Shown: in pieces, positions 1-11,324 of the stretch
Layout of the letters: the number at the start of each line of letters is the position of its first letter
Numbering within the stretch: position 1 is the first letter of the stretch
Assembly: GCF_902806685.2 (NCBI RefSeq)
Contig: NC_048554.1
Location: forward strand, 5,146,001 to 5,210,000
Reading direction: 5' to 3'
DNA length: 64,000 nt
Source: Maniola hyperantus
Taxonomy: Eukaryota > Arthropoda > Insecta > Lepidoptera > Nymphalidae
Program-made: the position numbers and the translations under genes
Notes under the pieces: generated by a model
Told to the model about the DNA's origin: nothing
The model's input: the letters and a program-made list of their open reading frames with translations, nothing else
Databases searched by the model: none

Positions 1-120
1 GGCACAGATAGGTATTCGAGCTTTTTCTTTTGCACACTTCAGAACTCTTTCCCCATTCCCTGCAAGATCCACTATCGCGACTATGAGATCTCGCTTATAT
101 TCGCAGCCATCCACCACCAT
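1..120 (-). other. Unidentified open frame running off the left edge
   Basis: Read on the minus strand there is an uninterrupted frame of about 40 codons from a possible ATG at 118-120 to the window edge. I do not recognise the peptide. The DNA just upstream is a SINE fragment, so a repeat-derived or chance frame is as likely as an exon. Confidence 0.15.
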
Positions 121-200
121 GATTAGCCCATCACAGGTCCGTACTGAGTACGGCTCTCCTCTCAGAATGAGAAGGCTTTTGACTGTAATCAACCACATTG
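90..200 (-). repeat. tRNA-derived SINE (family S2), 3' fragment
   Basis: This stretch holds the 'agcccatcacaggtc...ctgagtacggctctcctctcagaatgag' region seen in fuller copies at 25567-25862 and 57946-58262. It is oriented minus and lacks the tRNA-like head. Confidence 0.6.
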
Positions 201-298
201 ACTAAATTCGAATTGGCATGACTTCAAAGTTCAAACACCTTTAAAAATATTATGGAAGAACTCTTGTTAAACTTATTATCTTCGCCTCTATATATAAA

Positions 299-514
299 AC
301 TAGCTTATTCTCGCGATTTCATCTGCGTGGATTACATAAATTTTAAACCCCTATTTTAGTCCCTTAGGGGTTGAATTTTTAAAAATCCTTTCTTAGCGAA
401 TGTCTACGTCAGAATAGCTATCCAGCCCAGCCCGATGCGTCCAGTAGTTTGAGCTGTGCGTTGATAGATCAGTCAGTCACTTAGTCAGCTTTTCCTTTCA
501 TATACATAGATAGA
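299..514 (-). mobile_element. Non-autonomous Helitron-like element (family H1)
   Basis: On the minus strand the element runs from a TATATA plus TGACTGA-rich start to an end with a small G/C hairpin (around CCGCG..CGCG, decayed here) and ACTAGT-like terminus at 299. The body matches the other H1 copies, including 'ctacgtcagaatagctat' and 'gagctgtgcgttgatag'. It has no coding capacity. H1 is defined by the clean copies at 28476-28703 and 57112-57290. Confidence 0.7.
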
Positions 515-914
515 TTAGTGTAGGTGGTAGGTAAATAAAGATTTACTCGTATTTACAACATTTTAGAGAAACCTTTGACATAAATACACTGCATAGAACT
601 ATGTACTTAGTTTGTTCTATTAACACAAACACAGGTGCCAGTTTGACTTTATGACCTGGCCTATACAAATTTGTTTGCTCTAATGATTCTGCGAATTGCT
701 CTGAAGTTAGGTATGTTGCCCGACATTAACTGCGAGGTGGTCTCTCCGTCACTCGCTCCATATAAACGTAGCTTAGGTTGGTTTTTTTTTTCATTCTTCT
801 GGCTTTACACAGATTAGCCACGTAGATTAGTTCTCGTTACCCAATCAAACTCAATGTACCCAGGTATTTATTCTGAGAATGTACCTATAACGCGTAAAAT
901 TTAACTCCTCACGC

Positions 915-1000
915 GCCATTTATACTTTTCGTGTTAAATATCATGTCAAAAGTGTGATTTTAGTCCTTATTATAAAGGTGAACCGTACTGTTGACATGAG
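915..1000 (+). repeat. Fragment of a long-TIR MITE (family M1)
   Basis: This resembles one arm of the element at 18958-19266: 'cgcgccattt', 'catgtcaaaagt', 'tagtccttatt' and 'ggtgaacc' appear in the same order. Only one arm is visible, so this is a partial copy. Confidence 0.5.
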
Positions 1001-1519
1001 TAATAAGTATACCTATGTCTATGGTTTGCCAATTTTCCGTAAAAATAACTAGGTAGGTATTTAATTAGTTTTAAAGTTACACGGGTGTAATAAAGAATTT
1101 GTATTAATATTCTTGAGATCGTGTAAACTGAATAGGTCGGTTTAGGTACCTAACTACATCAACATTTTCTGGAAAACAGCAGATAAGTAAATATAGATAT
1201 TGATTCCTAGAACGTGTCTACAAAACTTCATTGAGTTTGATCGGTTAGTATTCAAATGAGAGTCAAACTAGGTTTGCATGGAGCGTGCTACCAATAAACC
1301 CCTCTTATATACTGGCCTTCGGCCTTCTGTTTAGCGTTCAATAATTATTAATGAGCCATACTTAAAATACGCCAGCTTTGAACATTAAATCAATTAATTG
1401 ACGTTGTTTTAGCGAGTTAATTTGTAGTAGGTAGCATATTTTATACTTATTTTTTTATTCTAGGCACTAGGTATAAGACTAAGCCCTTAGCTTCGACCTA
1501 ACATGGTCATATTGAAGAG

Positions 1520-1698
1520 GGACTCTCAAATCCCTATTTTACCCCCTTAGGATTTGAATTTTCAATTATCCTTTCTTAGCGGATGTCTACGTCATAATAG
1601 CTTTTCTGCATATCAAATTTTAGCCCGATCAGTCCAGTAGTTTAAGTTGTGCGTTGATAGGTCAGTCAGTTAGCTTTTCCTTTTATATATTTAGATTA
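1520..1698 (-). mobile_element. Helitron-like H1 element, 3' end decayed
   Basis: The body is homologous to the other H1 copies ('ggatgtctacgtcataata', 'gcgttgataggtcagtcag', 'tatatatttaga'). The part that should carry the hairpin and CTAGT terminus is not recognisable. Confidence 0.6.
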
Positions 1699-2005
1699 TC
1701 AAACATTGCTAGATAGTAAATTCCTGCGAATAAAATATTTATGCATCGTACATGTGAATTATATAAATTGCAAGCTTTGCATACGTTATCGGTGAAGTTT
1801 TTAGTACAACTTGTCCATATCACTGCCGTGATAATAAACTCGCATTGATAAGCATAAAGCGGACAACTTGACAAGGAGTTATGATAAACACTTGTTTATA
1901 GATATCAGGAAGCAGTGCAATATTAAGATATTTAACTGGTATTATTATTATAAAGGAGCAAAAAAGGATACACGAGTTAAGCTTTAACACACTTATTGTT
2001 TTTCA

Positions 2006-2112
2006 TCATCATCACTCAGCCCATCGCCGGCCCCTACTGAGCACAGCTCTGAAAAGTTAGACGTTTAGTAAAGCGATCGAACCCCCGACCTCCCGAATAG
2101 CTATCACGGCTA
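2006..2112 (-). repeat. tRNA-derived SINE (S2), internally deleted
   Basis: Minus orientation. The 3' tail (catcatcatc...cccatcgccgg) and the tRNA-like head ('cgaacccccgacctcc', which reads as box B in reverse) are joined with the middle missing, compared with 25567-25862. Confidence 0.6.
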
Positions 2113-2128
2113 TTATTTATATACTTAA

Positions 2129-2338
2129 ACTAGCTTATGCTCGCCACTTCGTCCGCGTGGACTACCTACACAAATTTAAAACTTAAAAAATTTAAAATTT
2201 TCAAAAATCCTTTCTTAGCGGATGCCTACGTCATAATAGCTATCTGCATGCCAAATTTCAGTCCGATCCGTCCAGTAGTTTGAGCTGTGCGTTGATAGTT
2301 CAGTCAGTCAGTCAACTTTTCGTTTTATATATTTAGAT
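2129..2338 (-). mobile_element. Helitron-like H1 element, near full length
   Basis: On the minus strand it ends in ...AAGCTAGT (2129-2136), preceded by the G/C hairpin 'ccgcgtgg' region. At 2290-2338 it begins with TATATAAAAC and a TGACTGACTGA run. No open frame of note. Confidence 0.7.
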
Positions 2339-2591
2339 AGGTACAAAAAAAAGTAGACATCAAAACCAATTAAATAAATACATAAAGGCGATTGTAGATA
2401 TTAATAAGTGTAAAAAAAAATATTGTCTTAGGACACTTGAAAGATCAAACATTGCTAGATAGTAAATTCCTGCGAATAAAATATTTATACATAGTACATA
2501 ATTATGTATTTACTACATTAATATTTATATTGTAAGTTAGTAATAATTAAATATGAAAATTAAAAAATTATGGAAAATATTATGTGCTTAC

Positions 2592-2713
2592 TGGTATTTG
2601 GTAAAAAGTGCCGTTGTTGACTGTGGGGTACGAAGTTAGAGGCACGACGGGTACGCTCCCATTGCGCAGCAATATGGGGCCTTGCAGAGGCGTCACCGCG
2701 GTCTGACCAGAAT
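2592..2713 (-). CDS. Internal coding exon of the secreted-precursor-like gene
   Basis: This is a 122-bp exon. The minus strand shows acceptor GTTCCAG ending at 2714 and donor GTAAGC at 2591-2586. Exon 1 (9129-9891) ends in phase 1, and this exon supplies the two bases needed, so the joined frame continues for 40 codons without a stop and ends on a codon boundary. The peptide includes GPILLRNGSVPVVPL and NNGTFYQIP, and two NGS/NGT motifs are potential N-glycosylation sites. I do not see a full named domain. From memory, this block resembles the prodomain of insect Spaetzle-3/4-like Toll ligands, but I could not search it. The next exon must lie left of the window. Confidence 0.72.
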
Positions 2714-2867
2714 CTGGAACCATTCATAATAATTAAGTGACATAACTTTAACTGGACGTTGGGGTCCTAAGCAGCGTCGTCTTAGGCTATGCTGGGGCAT
2801 ACAAGAATTTGAGGCCCTGTTGGAAAGTAAAAAAAGTGAATGACAATAGTAGGTACATTACTGCATG

Positions 2868-2975
2868 AGACCGGGAAGTAAGCATTTTGCGTGTTGCGCC
2901 TCGTGTCATACAGGTCCTCGCCAAGGCTCAGCCGTGTAACTCACACTCGACCAGAAAACGCTTACTTCCCGGTCT
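2868..2975. repeat. Small palindromic element, 16-bp perfect TIR
   Basis: The ends AGACCGGGAAGTAAGC (2868-2883) and its exact complement (2960-2975) enclose 76 bp, giving a 108-bp MITE-like unit. It lies in sequence upstream of the exon at 2592-2713, inside the intron. Confidence 0.65.
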
Positions 2976-2984
2976 TAGTGGGGT

Positions 2985-3050
2985 GCTCTTGAAAAGGCCT
3001 ATGTCCAGCAGTGGACGCAAACAGGCTGATGGATTGGATTAGATTGGATA
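2985..3050 (+). repeat. 3' end of an RTE-like non-LTR retrotransposon
   Basis: The sequence 'cctatgtccagcagtggacg' followed by 'caaacaggctga' and a (tgga/ttga) tail is the same as the 3' end of the element inserted at 21553-21885. It is strongly 5'-truncated. Confidence 0.65.
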
Positions 3051-3569
3051 CAAATAATATGTACTCGTACGTACATACAATCAATATACCTAAGGGTTCC
3101 TTAAGTTATGTTACTGCTAACTAAAAATAATTTTATGAATCACACCTAATATTACGAATATTAGAAATTTCTAATCTAGGCATTAGATGATAGAAACTAA
3201 GTTACTGATCCGCTAAATTTCCGCTCCTAAAATAAAATTGAATTATGGAAAGACAAAAAATTCTGATAGATGAACTAACATTTAAATCTAATTAAATTCT
3301 TACAAAATATTAAGTAAGCACTAGAAATCTGCAATTTAGGCATCATAAGTAGATCATAGAAATCTAGCGGATAACTAATAGGTGTTTCTAAATGACGCGA
3401 CACCTTGCAGACGTTCGCTGAAGATGTTTCGTCACATGGGCGCGTCAAATTCGGGTCACACGTTACGAAACACATAGATCTTGATTAGGATATCTGACTA
3501 TTATTCACTAGAAGTGCTAGTTTTGTGATTTAGTAAGTAATTATTTATTTCTCAGGGACAAAAATAATT

Positions 3570-3885
3570 TTTAGGGTTCCGCACCTCAGAAGAAAAAGCG
3601 GAACCCTTATAGGATCACTTTGTTGTCTGTCTGTCTGTCAAGAAACCCACAGGGTACTTGCCGTTGACCTAGAATCATGAAATTTGGTAGGTAGGTAGGT
3701 CTTATAGCAGACATTCGGGGAAAAATTTGAAAACCGTGAATTTGTCACACAAAAAAATTTAAATTGTGGTCATGTTAGTTCATGACTATTAGTATTTTCA
3801 ATATTCGAAGTAAGATAACTATATCAAGTGGGGTATCATATTATGAAAGGGCTTCACCTGTGCATTCTAAAACAGATTTTTTTAG
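3570..3885 (-). repeat. GGGTTCCG-ended palindromic repeat (family P1)
   Basis: Starts with 'tagggttccgcacctcaga' and a tctgtctgtc run, then 'gacctagaatcatgaaatt' and 'agtggggtatcatatt', in the order seen in reverse-oriented P1 copies such as 34074-34477. The GGCCAAGTGCGAGTCAG end is missing. Non-coding. Confidence 0.65.
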
Positions 3886-3889
3886 GCAA

Positions 3890-4880
3890 CATGCTTTTCA
3901 TGAATTTGATGAATGATGCAGCAACGGCGGTCCCTAGGTTAATGGACCCAATGGCGTTATAACATTCGAGACGTTGGAATGGGGGCAACTGGCTTACCAG
4001 CTCGTCATTCAATTAATGTTCATTCCTGGACATGGTACCAAACGCTATTGCCTCTTTAAATAGCAAAACTTAGCTTTTATGTTGCGCTTACATGGGCAAT
4101 TTTTAAGCAGTTGTTGTTCGGCAACACGTATGGATCGATCTGAAGCAATAAATTCTGGACCATTAATGGAGCATTCTGGAGCATTAAGCAATAAGATTTG
4201 GAGCAATAATCATAGGCATGAAATAGAGTGACATAAAAATTGTACCAACACCTTACATATACCTATTTCAACAAATAAATAGATTTTGATTTTGATTTTG
4301 ATTTAATCTAGAGCAATTATTTCGCTTAACATTCATGAAATTTTCAGGTATTGCTCGGTTTTTTTAATTTTAGTAAATTGCTTCATGTGGTCGTAACGTC
4401 ATATAATTAACTAAATTGCTTGGAATTGCGGAACTTTAATTGCCCGTGTAAGCCTACCTTTAGGCTCCCCCCACCATAGGTTACTAGACGTATGAATTTA
4501 ATTACCTACCTAGTTTCTTTAAATCTTATACAACTTTTCTTTTTCTATAACTGCATCACATTTATGAAAATAATTATCCTTGAGATTACGTATGACCTTT
4601 TAAGATTACCCAATATTTGTGTCTAGTGTCATCGCTAAGCATAATAAAAAGATTATGACTAAGTCTGGAAAATTTGATAAAACCATCTAGTATTAAAAAA
4701 ATTCAAAGTCGAATATTAAACTTTACCACGACCTAGCTTCCGAATTACTGATCAATGCCATCTCTGATTTCTAAATGATTATACTGATTAAGTAATTTTT
4801 TCATTCATTCATTGCGGTACGTTCGTTTATGCAACATAAATCATAATAATATTATATTTTGATAAAAAAAATATTTTGGA
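3890..4880. other. Non-coding stretch with a LINE tail
   Basis: No gene seen. The only recognisable piece is a likely non-LTR retrotransposon 3' tail at 4225-4302, where 'acaaataaataga' is followed by repeated TTTTGA units. Confidence 0.4.
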
Positions 4881-5095
4881 TAACAGGTTCATGAAGGAAA
4901 AAAGAGGAAAGGGAGACCAAAGAAAAGGTGGATTGCATGAAAGAGGATATTATGTGTCTAAGAAGTGGATAATGCGTTGGTTGACATTATGATAGAATTG
5001 AGTGAAAGAAAAATACATGTTGTGCTGACCCACGCCGACGGCCGACCCCATATAGCGTGGGATAAAGGACAAGAGAAAGGAAGATGTTCATGAAG
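4880..5095 (+). pseudogene. Remnant of a non-LTR retrotransposon ORF C-terminus
   Basis: On the plus strand, broken frames encode RGRPKKRW (about 4905-4935) and then ADGRPHIAWDKGQEK (about 5035-5080). The GRP-K-RW motif is typical of the region after the reverse transcriptase in many arthropod non-LTR elements. Frameshifts and stops show it is dead. Confidence 0.5.
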
Positions 5096-5149
5096 GGCTA
5101 TTCGGGATGTTGAACTAAGTAGATAAAGATCAGCTCATCTTAAGAATCA

Positions 5150-5610
5150 TATCAGTTTCTAAACGATATTTGTATGGCTCTTGCGACCATAGACGTTCCT
5201 GCGCTCATTGAGCCAGCAGGGATTAGTCGGACTAATGGCAAGAGACCTGATGTGGGACGCAAGGTGTGTTGACGCATTGGCCCCATGACATATCATGGAG
5301 ACAGTATCTAGGCCGGGAGCCACGGCAGAAATGGCTGAATACGGCAAGCGGCGCAAGTATGCATCACTTATCGAGAGTTACATATTGTTCCGTTTGCCGT
5401 GGAGACCCTAGGGCCATGGAGTCTTAGTCTGCAATTTTTTTTTACAAGAAATTTCACCGCGATTGATAGCCTCATCTGGTGTCAGAAGGGCTGGCTCATT
5501 TTTTGCGCAACGGATCAGCCTAGCTGTCGAGCGCGGAAATGCAGCCAGTAATCTTAACACCATTCCACGCGGGCATGATTTGTATAGTAATAATTAGATA
5601 GCTTTAAGTT
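5150..5610 (+). pseudogene. Decayed retroelement-type ORF fragment
   Basis: Shifting plus-strand frames read IDVPALIEPAGISRTNGKRP (about 5190-5250), ALAP (about 5275), AEMAEYGKRRKYASLIESY (about 5325-5380) and VETLGPW-like sequence (about 5400-5425). I recall this motif series (LEP-GLSR-DGKRPDG, LAPSH, VETLGPW) from proteins dispersed across arthropod genomes and associated with retroelements. Several stops and frameshifts are present. The class is uncertain. Confidence 0.45.
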
Positions 5611-5639
5611 TTGTTGTATTATTTCATTAAAAAAAAAAA

Positions 5640-7440
5640 CTATTCTAGATAAATAATAATTTATTATTGCACAAAGTAGGTAGGTACTACACACTTGTAG
5701 AACCACTCAGTGTGTTACTAAAACACAAAAGGTGTCCTAATAGAATATTTAAAAACTATTTGACTCACGTTATCTTTGTCTGAACTAGTTAGATACTCAG
5801 TGCACAAAGAAACAGGTCTAGAGCAATAGTCACCCAAACTAAGGTCGGTATTTGAAAGGGCTCTAAAGATTATTTGTTAGATTCGGTCATATAGCTTTGG
5901 TGGTACATTAGTAGGTATATTATTAAGCGCTAAAGTTGGTGGTTCCAGTCATTTGGCTCAGGAATTTTTATTTAGACAGCTGTATAAAGATTATGTCACA
6001 CATTTAGTTTATTAGGTATGCTGCGAGGGAGTAGGTATTCGCGCAGATTCAGTGAGGAAACGTTTTTTTTTATGTATGTTTCGCTGGCAATGGCAATCCT
6101 CCGAAATGGTAATCGAAGACTTTGTATAGCTTAACCCGGCTTTTTTATCTTATTCTTTTTAAATTGTCATGAAACAGGTTCTTTTTTTGTACTGTGGGTA
6201 TGTTTTCGCTAAGCCTTACATTTTTTACCTTATTCTATGCAAACTGATATTTGTATGCAGTGAGGAAAGGTTATGTATGACATTCTGTTATTGAAGACAT
6301 TATTTAAAAAAATGCTTCTGTATCGAAGTAAATCGAGTTTGATCTATTTATCTAACATTATTATGGTAAAACCTACTTCAAAAAATTCATTGAAAGCGTG
6401 GAAGAAGAAGTTTAAGAATAGATTTTAATTTGCAGATCACGAAAAGAAATGGATCATACAGGGAGGTATAAAAGAGGAAGAGATCTACAAAGAACGAAGT
6501 TGTACCAGCAAGAACCAGCTAAAAGAAGAAGAAGAAGAAAGTCAGCCTAAGAAGGTCTATAAGAATCTCAGCAGATTAACATTTCATAGACTGTATTTTA
6601 TTATTCAAGCCCATTAACATTTTTGGTCTCAAAAAGTTAAATAGCGATCCCAGAACAGAAACCACTGCGTTGAAAGATCCTCACTAGATGGAGGAATAAT
6701 CTAAACCAAGTCTTTGGGTTTCCGGAACAAAAGGGGCACAATACCGTGTTCTACTCAATGTACCTATATCTAATAGTGGACGTCTATTTACTTAAAGACA
6801 ACACTATGATTCCCATGACAAACCAAGTTACAGTCATCGTTGGAGCTCATAGTACTTAGTACTTACTATTTAAGGTTTCTGACTTGATTCTGTAATAAGG
6901 TTCCTTGAGAATTATTATGCAGTGGCTGATATCCATTTCTTAGAAAGTCTAACAGTAGGAACACAATTTATTCCCATGCATTGTTTTCATAGAATTCCAA
7001 TATGAACTACCTTTTGATATTCTACACGTGATCAATAATTTAAACATCGACAAGTAATATCGATAAATTTCCTATTCATAATGTGTGCAATGAAGCTTGT
7101 ATTATCATAGCTATTGTCCTTTTAATAGATAAATCTTAGATTTTATACTATCGTGAGTGATACTCATAATAATTGTTTATTGTAGTAAGAAAGCTTGTAG
7201 TCACTTTTTTACTCAGTGTAAGTCCAGCTAGTTTCTAACTTATTCGGAGTCTACAGTCAAAAGTTTGTTGGTGTTCAATTTTCATTTCATCATTTTAGTG
7301 CGGTATAATATCTACTCCCAGATACTTCAACTACGACTCGACTTAGAGTTAAATAAATTTTCAACTGTTAAGTTAACAAGGCAAGGAGGATACAAATTCA
7401 AACATCAAAAGTCGATCACCCATTCAGTTACCAAGTAGAA
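5640..7440. other. Intronic DNA, no gene recognised
   Basis: AT-rich sequence inside the large intron. An imperfect GAAGAA tract at 6465-6545 is the only low-complexity block of note. No coding exon or named repeat was recognised. Confidence 0.4.
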
Positions 7441-7463
7441 TACACATTGCTTATCCGGCATTG

Positions 7464-7540
7464 CAGTGCATCTTACATAAACGCATATAATATGTCAATG
7501 AGGTATTGACATATTATATGCGTTTATGTAAGCTGCACTG
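7464..7540. other. Long near-perfect hairpin in the intron
   Basis: The arms at 7464-7499 and 7505-7540 are complementary at 35 of 36 positions, with a 5-nt loop (gaggt). The mismatch is at the eighth base. The sequences just outside the stem do not pair. It could be a tiny palindromic MITE or a small-RNA-type foldback. Confidence 0.7.
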
Positions 7541-8166
7541 GGTACTCCCGCATTTTAATTTTAATTTAATCAGGTACCTACTGATGAGTGATAACTATAA
7601 ATATCATCAAGCAAGAAATGCGGAAGGATCAAAGAAACTCTCGCGTTATTAACCCAAGGATATCTGTACGATTATGTTATTAATGGAGATTAGTTACAAC
7701 ACTCAGCAACACACTCAATAAAGAATACAACGCACAGAGAGACGTCTATAAAATCGTGACGTATAAAAATCCAGACGAGATTATGCAATAGCTTTATAAA
7801 TTACACTTTCCACATGTACCTAAGTACCGTAAGAGTAACCGTTCAGAGTAATCTGATGATAATAACATTCGAAAGTGAAACCAAGGTCGAAACTGGTGTT
7901 TTCGTACGCTTGACTTAAAAGTAAAGACGCTTACACGCAATCCCAACACATAAACACGTATGTTAATAGCCGTTTGTGCGTCGATGAAAACTGGCTTCTG
8001 GTTAAGCAACATCTAACTAAAAATGTGTGTTTTAGACTGATCGGAAAATGTACTTTATTGTAAATAGGCGCTGACCTTTAGCAGAAGCAATAGAAAATAT
8101 CTATCACTAACTCCATGTCGCTGATGTCTATAGCGTAAATAACATAACATTACTTTACATTTCGAC

Positions 8167-8510
8167 GACCTCCCTGGCGCAGTGGTGAGCGCTGTGGTCT
8201 TAATAGTGGGAGGTCCCGGGTTCGATTCCTGGCAGGGGTTTGGAATTTTATAATTTCTAAATTTCTGGTCTGGTCTGGTCTGGTGGGAGGCTTCGGCCGT
8301 GGCTAGTTACCACCCTACCGGCAAAGCCGTGCCGCCAAGCGATTAAGCGTTCCGGTACGATGCCGTGTAGAAACCAAAGGGGTAAGGGTTTAATAAAAAC
8401 TGCCATACCCCTTCCAGGTTAGCCCGCTATTATCTTAGACTGCATCATCACTTACCACCAGGTGAGATTGCAGTCAAGGGCTAACTTATATCTGAATAAA
8501 ATAAAAAAAA
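8167..8510 (+). repeat. tRNA-derived SINE, full length (Metulj-like)
   Basis: The tRNA-like head has box A TGGCGCAGTGGTGAGCGC (8175-8192) and box B GGTTCGATTCC (8219-8229). A tRNA-unrelated body follows, with 'gtggctagttaccaccctac' and 'gtgagattgcagtcaaggg', ending in an A-rich tail. The head and organisation match the Metulj SINEs known from Heliconius butterflies, as I recall them. A pol III promoter is implied. Confidence 0.8.
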
Positions 8511-9128
8511 CTTGTCGCAAAAACTGGCAGACATGCAAATCATTTGCAGTTGTTATATTTTTTTATCTTTAAAAGGTAAATTGATTAATTGGTGATATGA
8601 AATACATAGTTATAGAATGATTAGCAAGCCGCAGTCGCATTTTCTAGGGCATTGTCGGCATTCATGTACATGTCCACGGTAGACTATTCATTGTTAAGCT
8701 GGCATTGGTCAGCCGGCACTAAAGCAATCGAAGGCTAAAGTAATAGAAGTTAAGATAAAGGCGTAAGCGATCAATTTTAGTGCCTACTGTGACCCTCGAT
8801 TTAACACTAACAGAGTACATAAAATGATCAATCATTGGACTTTAATTAATGCATACAGCTAGAGTTTGCTGTTATTATTGATCGTAACAGAGTAATAAAA
8901 TTGGTCGTTCGCTCCCATTTCATACCTTAAGCTGGCCTCGAAGGCTATCGACTGATAGTGGAAGTAATTGGACCGATCGTGCCTTTTCAATGTCTCGTAG
9001 GCTGGCATTAAAACTATTTAGCGGATAACAATCTAATTGTAACGATCCAGTCAATACTACTTAAGTTTTATAAGCGCGTATAACAAAGGTTAATAAGTAG
9101 GTATAAATATTAAAAATATTATATTCAC

Positions 9129-9891
9129 CTGATCCAGGAACATCTTCGTAATAATCATCATCATAATCTAGGATTGCATGTAGTTGTGTCTTGCCCCCTG
9201 TGCTTCCTGTTTCGACTTTAGTGAAGCCACGAGGACGATCAGGAGGTGTATTACTACCACTACTACTAGTCTTAGTTCCAGCCTCATTTTGCTTTCGCGT
9301 CACACTTTGCAACGGCGATGTCGTAGGACGATTTAAATGGCTTTGGTCTGCACCAAACCTTCGACTAGATGGCGGACCGGGCGTGGTCGCTGGTCCATAA
9401 GGATTATCCGCATACCCAGGGTTGTAAGGTGGTCTAGTTTTATCGTTTCTCCTCTGTTCATAATCATAATCCCCAGTCGGATCGTGAACATATTGCCCCG
9501 TATTTCCGTATTGTGTATTAATTTCTTGAACCCCCTGATTCTCTGGTTGTAAGTCGAGTCTTGTATGCTGTTGATAAACTTGGGGATTTAGTGGACTATT
9601 AAAGGGATTTTGGGGGAAGTTATCCTGTCTCGGATAATGTGTGAATTGATTAGGTGGGGGCAAATACGCAGTGCCAGCACGTTTTCTAACTTTTGATTTT
9701 TTGGGTTGTTGTATATCAGGGGGTGGTAGGAAGGGTTCGTTGCCAGCGTAATTTGGGGCATATTCCGCCTGATGTTCTTCAGGAGAGTAGAGGAGATCAT
9801 CTAAATTTACACGTAATGGAGTAGGTGACGTGGCTGTGAGCGCGGGCGTCGCACCTCCAATCCCGGCCACCGTGAAGTTCGTCAGAGCCAT
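9129..9891 (-). CDS. 5' coding exon of a secreted-precursor-like gene (Spaetzle-like?)
   Basis: This exon encodes 254 codons plus one base, from ATG at 9891 to donor G|GTGAAT at 9129/9128. An in-frame TGA lies just upstream of the ATG. The peptide is low-complexity and rich in Pro, Asn, Gln, Tyr and Gly. Residues about 30-75 hold NLDDLLYSPEEHQ and a basic KKSKVRKR patch (a possible processing site), residues about 75-85 AYLPPPNQF, and the tail is acidic and tyrosine-rich (YDDDYYEDVPGS). No signal peptide is visible at this start, so either an upstream exon supplies it, joining at an internal acceptor, or the first ATG is not used. Composition and the next exon suggest an extracellular precursor. 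A Spaetzle-3/4-like Toll ligand is my best guess, from memory, and a chitin-associated protein is an alternative. Length and coding-like composition make it the only convincing host exon here. Confidence 0.72.
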
Positions 9892-10080
9892 AGTTCAGTG
9901 TTTACTTGACATGCTTTAAATGTCAACTTAAATGCTGATGCACTATTGCACTTTCATTTTTATTTAATATAGTCAGGTTCGCGAGCGTCTTCTCATGTTT
10001 GCAACGGAGAGCACACTGCACTGCCACTTTATTTCACTGCTTCCTGTCTGACACAAACACCACGTTTACCTGTAACAAGA
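9892..10080 (-). promoter_or_regulatory. Possible 5' leader and promoter of the exon at 9129-9891
   Basis: The minus-strand sequence upstream of the ATG shows no coding frame. It contains one short upstream ORF of seven codons (ATG at about 9998) and several CAGT/CAGA initiator-like words near 10020-10055. The ATG context (ACTATGG) has G at +4. There is no clear TATA box. An upstream intron-exon boundary is also possible. Confidence 0.3.
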
Positions 10081-10789
10081 TATTTTCTTATGTATATTTG
10101 GGCTATTTTACTCTAGTAAGTTTTAAAAATAACCTTCGCAAAGGTAAATAATGATTTCGATGACTTTGAACACACGGTTTATTAAACTTTGGTCATTGTG
10201 TGATAAAAACGTAATGTGTTCCAAAAATAATTACACTTCTGAAGCTGTGTGAACCAATTTGTAAGCCAGCATACAAAGGTTTATGGCTGGATTTCCCTAG
10301 TTTCGTGATATCCTTGCCACATGCCTTAACCAATGGCATTCATATTTTAAAGGCACAAGTCGTGATCGGAGAACGTCGCGTCGATTGCAGATGCTTTTGG
10401 CACCGAATTAGGAAAACCCAATCTTCCGACGACACACAATTCGCTCGCATCCTTGTGCAAACAATGGATGCTAAATTTTTTATGTGTACGATATTTTTTA
10501 ATTAGCTCGATTAATCCACTAATTCATTTGTTGACGTTCTCGTAATACACACTCTGTTAAATTTTAGTATGGATTCATTATTATTGTTCTAATTACTCAG
10601 CTAAGATATAAAAATATTGTAGAGTTACGTGATTCTACAGAAGGCTAATGAGCTCATACACTTGGAAATCGCTATCCTGTCGTGACGCTGACGATAGAAA
10701 GATGCTCCGATTGGTCGATACTCGAATGTCACGCCAGAGTTCATTGCGACACATCACTAAATAGTGCGTTTTAAGTAATTAAATATGAA

Positions 10790-10966
10790 AACATTGTGAG
10801 GAAGGAAATCTGCATGCCTGAATCCTCCATAATATTCTTAAACGTGTGTGAAGTCTGCTAATCGGTATCTACTTAGCGTGGTAGACTACCCTTTTCATTC
10901 TTAGAGGAGATATGTGTCCAGTACTGACTGGCGATGGGTTGATCATGATGATGATGATGAAGCCAT
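10790..10966 (+). repeat. tRNA-derived SINE (S2), 3' part
   Basis: Plus-oriented 3' half of the S2 family: 'gtgaggaaggaaatctgcat', 'gtgtgaagtctgctaatcgg', 'ggcgatgggttgatcatgat' and a final (atg) run. The tRNA-like head is absent. Confidence 0.65.
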
Positions 10967-11324
10967 TGTTTAGAATCTAACAACAAATCTTGACTAGAAC
11001 ACTATTTATACACCCACACAAATACCAAAACACCCTATTTGGCATATACGAGTATATACGTTTATTTTAGGCAAGATTCGTGTCGTCCTTGCACGCCTGC
11101 AGCTATCGCCGAAGAGCATCGGGCTCACGACAAAGCATGTCAAAGCAAAGTATAAATTACCTACTCAAAAGAGATTGGCAAGCTTGGGCCAAATAAATTC
11201 AACTGAAACACAGAAATAGCATTTTTGCTTGATCCATAATGTTTATAATACGAGTATTATGGATCAAACAAAATAGTCCATAATATTATAATGTTGTAAT
11301 TGCGATAGTTTGACTATCTGTCTG

